Below are positions 34,018 to 42,211 of a DNA stretch of 46,812 nt, piece by piece; the stretch's first letter is position 1; every line of letters begins with the position of its first letter. This DNA comes from JAFAVZ01 sp036009105 (GTDB lineage: Bacteria; Acidobacteriota; Thermoanaerobaculia; Gp7-AA8): contig DASYMJ010000027.1 of the NCBI GenBank assembly GCA_036009105.1, positions 1 through 46,812 of the forward strand. Reading direction: 5' to 3'. Under the pieces are notes generated by a model. That model was not told the DNA's origin. It saw nothing but the letters and a program-made list of their open reading frames with translations, and searched no databases. The position numbers were made by a program, and so were the translations under genes.

Positions 34018-34801
34018 GATGTCCCCACAACCCCCGCAACCTGTCCAAAAATCCGCCACCTTTGCGCGGCGGCGCCGGATCCGGCTCGTACTCCAGCGCC
34101 CGGCCGGCGATGATCGCCGCCGGGTTCCTGCGCGAGAGGGCATCGGCCACCGCCGCGCCCGCCAGCCCGGTCACCCTCTCGATGGCCGCGCGCGCCATCG
34201 GCGGCCGCCGCTTCGGGTTGTGCGCATCGGTGGCGATGAGGTGCACCATGTCCCGCTCCAGCCAGTTCTCCGCCGCGCGCTGCGCCTCCGGACCGAACGC
34301 GCCGGTGAAGCTGCCGCACGTCACCTGCGTCTTCGCCCCCAGCTGGATCAGCGACACGAGCAGCTCCGGCTTGCTCTGGAAGATCTGGTTGCGCTCGGGG
34401 TGGGCGATGACCGGCGTCCACCCTTCCAGCTGCATCCGGTAGAGCGGCTGCTCGACCATCGGCGGGATCGCGTTCGAGGCGAACTCGATCAGCACGTAGC
34501 GGCTGCCGGCGAGCGGCAGCACCTTGCCCGCCTGCACCACATCCGCGATGTCATGCGCGAAGAAGTACTCCGAGCCGAGCAGGAGGCGCGGCGTGTTGCT
34601 GGTGCGGGCGCGGAGCTCCTCGAGGAGGGCCTGCAGCTTCTCGCGCGAGGTGTTCTGCCAGCGGCCGCGCAAGACGTGCGGCGTGGCCACGATCGTCTCG
34701 ATCCCTTCCTCGGCGGCCATCGCGCAGAGGTCCACCGCCTCGGCCCAGTCGCGCGGGCCGTCGTCGACGCCGGGCAGGCAGTGGTGATGGACGTCGATCA
34801 A
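34010..34801 (-). CDS. CpsB/YwqE-type PHP-domain protein-tyrosine phosphatase
   Basis: 263 residues. The start is a TTG at 34801 overlapping the kinase stop. The PHP-type metal motifs are clear: DVHHHCLPGVDDG, ATPHVL, IAHPERN and ATDAHNPK. CpsB-family enzymes dephosphorylate the tyrosine cluster of bacterial tyrosine kinases in capsule synthesis. It lies directly after the Wzc-like kinase gene, its likely substrate. The ending (GGGFLDRLRGLWGHRA) is basic and may touch the membrane. Confidence 0.9.
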   Translation of the reverse strand: MIDVHHHCLPGVDDGPRDWAEAVDLCAMAAEEGIETIVATPHVLRGRWQNTSREKLQALLEELRARTSNTPRLLLGSEYFFAHDIADVVQAGKVLPLAGSRYVLIEFASNAIPPMVEQPLYRMQLEGWTPVIAHPERNQIFQSKPELLVSLIQLGAKTQVTCGSFTGAFGPEAQRAAENWLERDMVHLIATDAHNPKRRPPMARAAIERVTGLAGAAVADALSRRNPAAIIAGRALEYEPDPAPPRKGGGFLDRLRGLWGHRA

Positions 34802-36999
34802 CTCGTCTTGCGCGCGGCGGGAGCGGACGCCGGCTTCTTCTCGCCGCGGTCTTCCTCGCTGTCGTAGTAGTCGTAGTAGCTCTTCTTGAAGGTGTAGCCG
34901 TATTGCTGCAGATCGAGGTTGTTGAGGATCGCGCCGAGGATGGGGATGTTGCTCTGGCGGAGCCGCTCGGCCGCGCGCTGCACCAGGTCGCGCGGGGTCT
35001 GCCCGCCGTGCACGCAGAGCACCACGCCGTCCGCGCTGGCGGCGAGCACGATCGAGTCCGTCACGGCCATCACCGGCGGCGAGTCGAAGATCACGTAGGC
35101 GAACTTGGCCCGCACTTCGTGGATGAGGTGCTTCATCCGGTCGGAGGCGAGCAGCTCGGACGGGTTGGGCGGCGTGGGGCCGGAGAGGACGACGGAGAGA
35201 TTCGGCACGCCGCTCTCCTGGATCACGTCCTCCAGCGGGATGTTCGCGGCGAGGTAGTTCACCAGGCCGAGGTTCATCTTGCCGCGGAAGACTTTCTGCA
35301 GGCGGGGGCGGCGCAGGTCGGCGTCGATGAGGAGCACCGGCTTGCCCATCTGGGCCAGCACGGTGGCGAGGTTGACGGAGGTGGTGGTCTTCCCCTCGCG
35401 CGCGAAGGTGGAGGTGATGACGATGACCTTCGGCGAGTTGGCCGAGGCGAGCAGCAGCGAGGTGCGGAAGGCGCGGTAGGCCTCGGAGATGGGCGAGCGG
35501 CTGTCGAGGTGTGGCAGCAGGTCGATGCCGGTCTTGGCCGGATCGGTGGCAGGGACGGCGCGCAGCTTGGCGGAGCTGGCCCCGTACGAGTAGGAGGTGG
35601 CGCGGTTGACCGAGGCGGCGGAGGGGATCACCCCGAGGGAAGCGAGGCGGGTCACGCGCTCCAGCTCCTCCGGCGTCTTGATGGAACGGTCCATGTACTC
35701 GAGGAAGAAGATCGCGGCCAGTCCGAGGATCACGCCGAGCGGGAAGGCGCTCTGGAGGTTCTTCTTCATCGTCACGTTGAAGCGGCCGCCGGGCAGCTGG
35801 GCGTGATCGACCCAGTGAATGTTCGAGCGGCGCATGCTGCCGGTGACGCCGGTCTCGTTCAGCCGCTTGGTCAGCTGATCGAGCATGGCCTGCTTGCTCT
35901 CCACCGCGGCGCGCAGGTCGGTGTAGGTCAGCGCGGTGACGTTCAGCTTCATGTTCTCGTGCTTCGACTGCTCCAGCGCCGCGCGCATGGAGCTCTCCCG
36001 CCCCTCGGCCGCCATCAGCGCGTTGTAGGAAGTGTCGCGCGCCTTCTCGTAGGCGGAGAGCACGGCCTGCACGCGCGCCTGGCGCGTCTTGTCGATCTCG
36101 TTCTTCAGGCGCACCACTTCCGGGTGCTGCGGCTGGAAGACGCTCAGCTTCTGCTGGCGCTGCCGCTCGAGGTTCGTCTCTTCATCGGTCAGGCGCATGA
36201 CCAGCGGATCGTTGCCGGCCACCGACTCGGGGTTGCTGCGGCGGATCTGGTCGTACTCGGCGCGCTTCTGGAAGGTCTCGTTCTGGGCCGAGGTCAGCTC
36301 GCTGTTGAGCTTCATCAGCTTCTGCATGGTGATGTTGTCCGCGCTGTCGACGGAGATGATGTCCTTGCTCTCGCCGTAGCGCTGCAGCTGGTCCCGGTTC
36401 GTGTCCAGCTCCTGCTTGACCGAGGCGATCTGCCGGGTCAGGAAGTCGGTGGCCTGGTGGACGTTCTCCAGCTTCTCGGCCAGGGTGCGGCGGATGAACG
36501 AGTCGCCGTAGCCCTCGGCCACCTTTTTGGCCAGGCGCGGCGTCGGCGCCACGTAGGCGATCTCCACCAGCGAGGTGCCGCGGACGGGAGTCACTTCCAG
36601 CCCGCCCAGCACCGTGCCGATCATGCCGTCCCGGATCGCGTTGATCTGCTCGTCGCTCTTGCCGTTGATGCCGGGCGGATAGAAGTCCGGATCGCTGAGG
36701 AGCTTCTGGTCGTCGATGACCTGGCCGGCCAGGCCGCGGCTCTTGAGCAGGACGTACTGCGTCTGCAGGAACTCCTGGTCCGAGCCCTCGATGCCGAAGA
36801 GATCCTCGATGGTGACCTGGTTGGGATTCTCCCGCTCGATCTGCACGGTGATGGCCGAGCGGTAGAGCGGCTTGGAGAAGTAGGACGCGAGGAAGGTGCC
36901 CAGCATCACCACGGCGACGATGGAAAGCGCCACTTTCCAGCGCTTGTAGATGACGTTCCAGTAGTGAGAGAGATGGACTTCCTGGTTGTTCAGCTCCAT
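34798..36999 (-). CDS. Wzc-type polysaccharide co-polymerase/tyrosine autokinase
   Basis: 733 residues. The N-terminal Wzz domain has TM1 at about 22-41, a long periplasmic coiled region, and TM2 at about 412-430 (PLGVILGLAAIFFLEYMDRS). The BY-kinase domain has Walker A STFAREGKTTT (about 530-540), Walker A' VLLIDADLRRP and a C-terminal Tyr cluster (YGYTFKKSYYDYYDS, about 705-720) for autophosphorylation. It controls chain length and export with the Wza-type channel. It overlaps the phosphatase gene, which should reverse its phosphorylation. Confidence 0.93.
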   Translation of the reverse strand: MELNNQEVHLSHYWNVIYKRWKVALSIVAVVMLGTFLASYFSKPLYRSAITVQIERENPNQVTIEDLFGIEGSDQEFLQTQYVLLKSRGLAGQVIDDQKLLSDPDFYPPGINGKSDEQINAIRDGMIGTVLGGLEVTPVRGTSLVEIAYVAPTPRLAKKVAEGYGDSFIRRTLAEKLENVHQATDFLTRQIASVKQELDTNRDQLQRYGESKDIISVDSADNITMQKLMKLNSELTSAQNETFQKRAEYDQIRRSNPESVAGNDPLVMRLTDEETNLERQRQQKLSVFQPQHPEVVRLKNEIDKTRQARVQAVLSAYEKARDTSYNALMAAEGRESSMRAALEQSKHENMKLNVTALTYTDLRAAVESKQAMLDQLTKRLNETGVTGSMRRSNIHWVDHAQLPGGRFNVTMKKNLQSAFPLGVILGLAAIFFLEYMDRSIKTPEELERVTRLASLGVIPSAASVNRATSYSYGASSAKLRAVPATDPAKTGIDLLPHLDSRSPISEAYRAFRTSLLLASANSPKVIVITSTFAREGKTTTSVNLATVLAQMGKPVLLIDADLRRPRLQKVFRGKMNLGLVNYLAANIPLEDVIQESGVPNLSVVLSGPTPPNPSELLASDRMKHLIHEVRAKFAYVIFDSPPVMAVTDSIVLAASADGVVLCVHGGQTPRDLVQRAAERLRQSNIPILGAILNNLDLQQYGYTFKKSYYDYYDSEEDRGEKKPASAPAARKTS

Positions 37000-37009
37000 G
37001 GGAGGCTTC

Positions 37010-37873
37010 CTAGAAGATGCTTTCCTTCAGGAAGATAGTATCGCCGTCGAGCAAAGGCACGTCCGGCTTGTTCCCATTCGCGATGGCGCGGTAGTTCGTA
37101 TTGATGTTGATGGTCTTGCCGTTGATGGTGCGGCTGATCCGGGCCGTCTTCGACGCGCGGTCCGTGGGGCCGCCGGCGCTGGCGATGGCCTGCATGATGG
37201 TCGGGTTCTGGGAGCGGCGGAACTGGATGTTGCCCGGCCGCATCACCTCGCCCCACACGTAGATCGTGATCGGCGTGTCCATCTGGACGTTGACCACGTC
37301 GTTCGGAGCGAGCGGGATGTTCAGGTCGGGGTTGCCGTTGACCATGAGGTCTTCGATGTCGATGGGCAGCTGCTCGCTCAGGCCGTTCGCGCCGGTGCGC
37401 AGCACGTACAGCGTCTTGCCGTAGCCGCTGGCCAGGCCGCCGGCGGCGGTGATGGCCTGCATGAGGGTGATGTTGCCGCTGATGCCGATCGAGCCGGGCT
37501 TGCTCACCGCGCCGACCACGGAGATCGGCTTGCTGCCGTACTCCACGATCTGCACCGAGACGTCCGCCTTCTTGATGTACTGCGCCTCGAGGAGGGTCTT
37601 GATCTTGAGCTCGGCCTGGTTCGTGGTGAGGCCGCCGACGTCCACCTTGCCGACCAGGCCGAGGGTGATGCGGCCGTCATCGGAGACCGTGGCGCGCGTG
37701 TTGACGGAAGGGTCCTGCAGGACCTTGATCTCGAGCACGTCGCGGGAGCCGATCTTCGCGTCGATCGAAGCCGCGGAAATGGGCGACTGGAACGAGAGGT
37801 CCTGCCCCATCGCCGGCAGGGTGAGTGCCGCGATGGCGAGGAGGGCGACGATGGCGATACGGTTGCGATTCAT
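37010..37873 (-). CDS. Wza-type polysaccharide export protein with SLBB domains
   Basis: 287 residues, cleaved signal peptide (IAIVALLAIAALTLPAMGQD), no lipobox Cys. The polysaccharide export domain (IGSRDVLEIKVLQDPSVN...) is followed by SLBB repeats (ISVVGAVSKPGSIGISGN, IYVWGEVMRPGNIQFRRS) and LNDTIFLKES-like end. It would form the outer-membrane or periplasmic channel for the polymer. It is 10 nt from the Wzc gene and heads the operon; a hairpin leader lies upstream. Confidence 0.9.
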   Translation of the reverse strand: MNRNRIAIVALLAIAALTLPAMGQDLSFQSPISAASIDAKIGSRDVLEIKVLQDPSVNTRATVSDDGRITLGLVGKVDVGGLTTNQAELKIKTLLEAQYIKKADVSVQIVEYGSKPISVVGAVSKPGSIGISGNITLMQAITAAGGLASGYGKTLYVLRTGANGLSEQLPIDIEDLMVNGNPDLNIPLAPNDVVNVQMDTPITIYVWGEVMRPGNIQFRRSQNPTIMQAIASAGGPTDRASKTARISRTINGKTININTNYRAIANGNKPDVPLLDGDTIFLKESIF

Positions 37874-37898
37874 TTAGCTCGTCTTTCAAACAACAACT

Positions 37899-37927
37899 GC
37901 CGCTGCCTCCATCCCGGAGGCAGCGGC
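37899..37927. terminator. Strong hairpin in the leader of the wza operon
   Basis: A perfect 12-bp stem, GCCGCTGCCTCC/GGAGGCAGCGGC, with a 5-nt loop (ATCCC). On the minus strand it sits 26 nt before the wza ATG and is followed by AGTTGTTGTTTG, T-rich but not a clean U tract. It could be a terminator of the barrel gene's transcript or an attenuator in the wza leader. Confidence 0.5.
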
Positions 37928-38002
37928 GGGGATGTTGTCTCCCTCAACTATTGGACCGAGGAGACTTATATGCCCCGCCTGTGACCTCACCGTGCCGTTC
38001 GA

Positions 38003-38015
38003 CGCAAAAATTGCG
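38003..38015. promoter_or_regulatory. Short palindrome in AT-rich wza upstream region
   Basis: CGCAA-AAA-TTGCG, a 5-bp perfect palindrome around a 3-nt centre, within the only clearly AT-rich stretch (about 37940-38050) of this locus. A TATAAG box on the minus strand lies at 37970-37965. It could be an operator for the wza operon; no factor is assigned and a -35 box was not convincing. Confidence 0.3.
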
Positions 38016-38050
38016 CAAATCGGCCGTTATTGAGTTATTTTGAGTACCGA

Positions 38051-39337
38051 TTACGGGGTAAATGACAACCTGAGCACGACCCGTATTCCATTCTCCTCTT
38101 CCACCAGCCCCGGCAGGTTCGTGCTCCGGTCGTAGTAGCCGACGTCGAAGCCGCCCCGGAAACGGCGGATGGTGTAGAGGAAGCCGACCCACGGATAGGT
38201 GTAATCGTCGCGGCGCAGCACGCCGTTGACCGGCACCTGGTAGGAGTCCCGGCCGACCTGGAAGCCGGCGCGGAGGGAGAGGCGGCGGGTGGTGGCCCAC
38301 TCCAGAGACGTCCCGGCCCGGTCGAGCACGAAAAAGTCGTTGTTGGCGAAGATGGAGAACTCGATGTCGCGCGCGGCGTCGAAGCTGCCCGACCAGTGCG
38401 CGGCCACGCGGCGGTTGAACTGGGTGTTGGCGGTGATGCCCTGGAAGTTCTTGGCCCGCGGCGCGTCGAACCGCAGCTTCGTGTCGCCCGCCTCGAGGCG
38501 CCAGTAGTTGCGCCCGTCGTCGTAGAGGAAGCCGGCGCCGCCGTAGATGCGGTTGCTGTCCTTGTACGTGGCGCGTTTGAGGCGGTAGTCGCCCGCCTCG
38601 CCGGCCAGGAACAGGCCGGTGAGAGGGAAGGTCTTGTGGAAGAGGGAGGCCCGGTAGTTGTGCTCGCGCCGGTCGAGGAGGTCGACCGGGCGGTCGGCCG
38701 GCTGGAAGCGGTTCTGCGGGTAGTCGATCTGCCGATAGATGGCGCTGAAGGTGCCGGAGGTGCGGGAGGAGTACTTCCACTCGCCCAGGATGCCCCCCTC
38801 GCGGTTCTTCTGGGTCACGATGCGGTTGATCTCGCCGGTGTTCGCGTAGAGGTCGTTGGTGGCGGCGACGTAGGTGTCGAGGAAAAGGTGGTTGAAGAGG
38901 AGTTGGCTGTCCGCCCGGGTGCGCCAGCCGAACTGGTTCTGCTTCCGTTTCTCGTTCACCAGCGGCGTGTTGGGGTCGTCGTTCGTCTTCAGGCCGAAGG
39001 CCCAGGTCGGCGCGGCGTCGACGGAGAAGATGACCTTCTTGGTGGCCACGAGGTAGAGCCGCTGGGGCGCGCTGATGCTGAAGTTGATGCCCTGGCTCTG
39101 GTTGTTGGTGGGGACGTAGAAGCGCTGCTCGACGCCGATGTCGGAGAAGTGGAGCTCGGAGAGGAGATAGAGCGGTCCGTGGCGAAGGGTGGCGCGGCGG
39201 AGGTCGTCCGTGATCCGCTTGGCCGCGTCTAGCTGCGGATCGCGGTCGCGCAGGCCCTCCTGCGCCGCAAGAGACACCGGGACCAGCACGGCGAACAACG
39301 CCGCCGCAGCAAATTTGATCAGACGATCACCCCGCAC
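38051..39337 (-). CDS. Outer-membrane beta-barrel protein of EPS locus
   Basis: 428 residues from GTG 39337, 4 nt after GGGAGG. Signal peptide (about 1-25, LVPVSLAAQ). The body is a long run of alternating strands with aromatic girdle residues (YLLSELHFSDIGVEQRFYV, RLYLVATKK, IFANNDFFVLDR) and ends LRLSFTP. It looks like the barrel proteins often next to wza/wzc genes, perhaps a porin for the polymer. Downstream wza follows 177 nt later on the same strand. Transport function is inference. Confidence 0.65.
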   Translation of the reverse strand: MRGDRLIKFAAAALFAVLVPVSLAAQEGLRDRDPQLDAAKRITDDLRRATLRHGPLYLLSELHFSDIGVEQRFYVPTNNQSQGINFSISAPQRLYLVATKKVIFSVDAAPTWAFGLKTNDDPNTPLVNEKRKQNQFGWRTRADSQLLFNHLFLDTYVAATNDLYANTGEINRIVTQKNREGGILGEWKYSSRTSGTFSAIYRQIDYPQNRFQPADRPVDLLDRREHNYRASLFHKTFPLTGLFLAGEAGDYRLKRATYKDSNRIYGGAGFLYDDGRNYWRLEAGDTKLRFDAPRAKNFQGITANTQFNRRVAAHWSGSFDAARDIEFSIFANNDFFVLDRAGTSLEWATTRRLSLRAGFQVGRDSYQVPVNGVLRRDDYTYPWVGFLYTIRRFRGGFDVGYYDRSTNLPGLVEEENGIRVVLRLSFTP

Positions 39338-39422
39338 ACGACCTCCCTCTCTGGATAGCGCTAAGTAGTGGAGTCCGCGAAGCTTAACACATGAGGTGGC
39401 TAGTTATTGACCACCCTTATGG

Positions 39423-39495
39423 AACGATGAACGATGAGGGATGAACGATGAACGAAGGCGAGTGTGTTCATCGTTCATCCTTCATCGTTCATCGT
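39423..39495. repeat. Heptamer-array hairpin (CGATGAA type)
   Basis: The left arm has CGATGAA, CGATGAG, GGATGAA, CGATGAA. The right arm, read in reverse complement, has CGATGAA, CGATGAA, GGATGAA, CGATGAA, with the variant GGATGAA in the same register on both sides. A GCGAGTGTG spacer separates them. It lies in the divergent region between the barrel gene and the O-antigen-ligase-like gene, just upstream of the latter. Confidence 0.9.
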
Positions 39496-39531
39496 TTGCC
39501 GGCAGGAACGCGCAGCTACAATAACCCCCAC

Positions 39532-41001
39532 ATGCCCATCGCCGAACGAGCGTGTCTTGCCCTGCTCCTGGTGTATCTGTTCTGGCTGCCGCTGCCGTTC
39601 GGGTCGGTCATCGATGAGGCGCGGCTGCCGCTCGTCCTCACGCCGCTGCTCCTCTGCTTCGCGGCGGCGCTGCTCGCGGCGCGCGATCCGGCCACCTCGC
39701 ACTCCATGGCCTACCGCACCTGGAGCATCGGCGGCGCGCTGCTCGTCGGGATCGCGGCGCTGCAGCTCATCCCGCTCCCGCCCCCCCTCCTCGCCGCCAT
39801 CTCGCCGGAGTCGCTGCACATCTGGCAGCTCGGCGCGCGGGTGGCCTCGCTGGCCGGCGTGCCGGCGCCGCACGCGTTCCCCATCAGCATCGATCCGGCC
39901 CAGACCCGAGACGAGCTGTTTCGCCTCCTCGCCCTCCTCGCCACGTTCCAGGCCGCGGCGTTCCTGGTGCGCGACCACGTCAGCCGGGTCGCGCTCTCCT
40001 GCGCCCTCTGCGCGGCGGCGATCTTCGAGACGCTGTACGGCGTGCGCGAGGCCGCCTTGCGCCGCTACGCCATCTGGGGGTGGGTGAACCGCCTGATCTA
40101 CGACCGGGTGACCGGCACGTTCGTGAACCCGAACCACTTCGGCCACTACGTCGCCCTCATCCTTCCCCTCGCCCTCTTCCTCGCGGCGCTGGCCTGGCAT
40201 CAGAGCGGGCCGGACTCCACGCCGTTCCGCCGCCGGCTGGTAGTGCTGCTGGAGCACCGCTTCCTGGTCTTCGCCGCCGGCGCGCTGGCCGCGCTGGGCT
40301 GCATTGCCGCGGTGCTGGTCTCGCAGTCGCGCGGCGCGCTGCTGGCGGCGATGGGCGGCTTCGCCATCGTCGGCACGCGCGTGCTCGGCGCGCAGAACAC
40401 GCGCGGCCGGACGCTGGCCCGCGTCATCGCCGCCGCGGCCGGCGCGATGCTCCTCCTCGGCGCGGTGATCCTCTGGCTGGGCAGCGAGCGCACCGTGCTC
40501 CGCCGCCTCATGCCCTCCGAGGGGGAGACCACGACGCTGGTCGGCCGCCGCATCGGCATCACCGCGGCCCTCGGCGTGTGGCAGGACTTCCCCATCCTCG
40601 GCAGCGGCGCGGGGACGTTCGAGCGCGTCGTCTCCATGCATCAGTCGGAGGACCTGGGGAAGATGTATCACCACGCGCATGACGACTACGTGGAGATGGG
40701 CGCCACGTTAGGGACCGCCGGCTTCATGGTGGCGGTGGTCGCGCTGATCGGCGGCTACGTGGGGCTGATGCGCGGCACGTTCGGGCGCCGCGGCGCGGCG
40801 CTGCCGTGGCGGCGGCGCGCGTTCCAGATCGCGGCGCTGACCAGCCTCACCATCGCCATGGTGCACGCGCTGTTCGATTTCAACTTCTTCATCCCGGCGA
40901 ACGCGGCCACGCTGGCGGCCATCGTCGGCGCGGCGGTGGCGCCGCGCAAGGTCACGAGAAGCGCACGAGCCGCCGCAGACGATTCCTGGTCAAGCCGTTG
41001 A
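39532..41001 (+). CDS. O-antigen ligase/polymerase-like membrane protein
   Basis: 489 residues from ATG 39532; earlier in-frame starts would be encoded by the repeat. About ten to twelve membrane helices surround the Wzy_C/O-antigen-ligase features: NPNHFGHYVALILP, SQSRGALLAA and GSGAGTFERV...HHAHDDYVEM, whose Arg/His residues mark the periplasmic loop. It either ligates polymer to an acceptor or polymerises repeat units. Another polymerase-like gene at 45227 means roles must be split. The 3' end overlaps the next gene on the opposite strand by 50 nt. Confidence 0.82.
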   Translation: MPIAERACLALLLVYLFWLPLPFGSVIDEARLPLVLTPLLLCFAAALLAARDPATSHSMAYRTWSIGGALLVGIAALQLIPLPPPLLAAISPESLHIWQLGARVASLAGVPAPHAFPISIDPAQTRDELFRLLALLATFQAAAFLVRDHVSRVALSCALCAAAIFETLYGVREAALRRYAIWGWVNRLIYDRVTGTFVNPNHFGHYVALILPLALFLAALAWHQSGPDSTPFRRRLVVLLEHRFLVFAAGALAALGCIAAVLVSQSRGALLAAMGGFAIVGTRVLGAQNTRGRTLARVIAAAAGAMLLLGAVILWLGSERTVLRRLMPSEGETTTLVGRRIGITAALGVWQDFPILGSGAGTFERVVSMHQSEDLGKMYHHAHDDYVEMGATLGTAGFMVAVVALIGGYVGLMRGTFGRRGAALPWRRRAFQIAALTSLTIAMVHALFDFNFFIPANAATLAAIVGAAVAPRKVTRSARAAADDSWSSR

Positions 41002-42211
41002 TCAGCCGTACTTCGACGCGGTGCGTGCCGGCGCCGAGCTGCACCTCGAACGTGCGCTCGTTGTCCACCGGCCCCTCGGCCACGCGCAGGTCGTCCACCA
41101 GCACCTCCACGTAAGGCGGCACCTCGTCCCGCTGCAGCGTCATCATGTGCAGCGGCACGCTCCGCGGGCCGTCCACGGCGCGCCAGGCGCGCTCGCAGAG
41201 GTCGGCGCCGCACAGCCCTTCCCACGGCGCGGCGGTGGCGGCCGCGGCGGCCTTCGCCTCCTGCGCCGCGGCCAGCTCGGGATTGCCCTTGCGCCGCTCC
41301 CACGCGGCGCGCTCGAGGTGGTACATGCGCCACTGCGGCCCGGCCGTGTGCGGGTACTGCAGCTCGATCTCCGCCGCGCGGTCGGCGGCGCGGGTGGCGA
41401 GGGCGAGGCGGGCGCGGATGGCATCGGTGGAGGAGCCGGGGAAGTGGACGAGCGCATCGATGCCGTTCAGCGAGCCGACGTTGCGCCGCAGCGCGTAGTC
41501 GACCACCTCGTCGATGGTGCCGGGGCGGTGCGGATCAATGTCGAGGGGGCGGGAGGCGAGGAGCTCCAGCACGTGCGCCACGAGCGGCTCGTCGGCGCGG
41601 TCGAGATCGGGCGGGATGGCCTGCACGAGCTCGATCGGCGTCAGCTCGGCGCGATGCAGCTCGAGCTCGGCGAGGCGCTTGCGCTGCAGTTCCGTGCGCA
41701 GCGCCCGGTAGTCGTCGAAGCGGCCGTTCGCGGCGGCGAGGTCGAGCAGCTCGGTGAGCGATCCGATGGTGCCGGGATTGGCGCGGCGCAGGAGCGAGAG
41801 GTCCCCCATCAGCGCGAAGAGCTCGCGGTAGCTGCGGTGAAAGAAGTCCGGATCGCGGAGCAGCGGCTCGAGCTGGCGCATCACCATCGTCCGATCCGCC
41901 TCGGAGAGCTCGGCCCAGTGGAAGAGCCCCGCCCGGACGAACGCCGCATGCGGGTTCGTGCGCAGCGGCGCGACCGCGTCGCCCAATGCGTGCGTGGCGC
42001 GCCAGAGGGCGAAACGGCGGTCGTCGGCGAGCGGCGTGTCGAGGGCGAGGTCGGCGGCGCGGCTGGCCGCCATCCAGTCGCCCGGATGCGAGGCGAGCCA
42101 GGCGGCGAGGGGGGGGAGGGTGGCCGGAGGGGCGGGGGGCGGGCGGTACGTGCCGAGGAAGAGGATGGCTCCCAGGAGCGCGCCGGCGGCCATGGCATAG
42201 TCCTTCATCAT
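40952..42211 (-). CDS. Membrane-anchored hypothetical protein of EPS locus
   Basis: 419 residues. An N-terminal hydrophobic helix (about 5-21) anchors a long helical region rich in Ala/Leu/Arg with TPR-like character (about 30-330). A short C-terminal beta domain (VPPYVEVLVDDLRVAEG...GTHRVEVRLINGL) resembles a carbohydrate-binding or Ig-like fold. No family recognised. It is coupled to the GT4 gene upstream (ATGA at 42208-42211), and its end overlaps the ligase-like gene antisense by 50 nt. Confidence 0.55.
   Translation of the reverse strand: MMKDYAMAAGALLGAILFLGTYRPPPAPPATLPPLAAWLASHPGDWMAASRAADLALDTPLADDRRFALWRATHALGDAVAPLRTNPHAAFVRAGLFHWAELSEADRTMVMRQLEPLLRDPDFFHRSYRELFALMGDLSLLRRANPGTIGSLTELLDLAAANGRFDDYRALRTELQRKRLAELELHRAELTPIELVQAIPPDLDRADEPLVAHVLELLASRPLDIDPHRPGTIDEVVDYALRRNVGSLNGIDALVHFPGSSTDAIRARLALATRAADRAAEIELQYPHTAGPQWRMYHLERAAWERRKGNPELAAAQEAKAAAAATAAPWEGLCGADLCERAWRAVDGPRSVPLHMMTLQRDEVPPYVEVLVDDLRVAEGPVDNERTFEVQLGAGTHRVEVRLINGLTRNRLRRLVRFS

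Noticed and set aside
34903..37038. Long plus-strand open frame opposite the Wzc-type kinase
   Set aside because: No recognisable domain, biased composition, and the minus-strand frame carries a full Wzc kinase; high GC removes stops from antisense frames.
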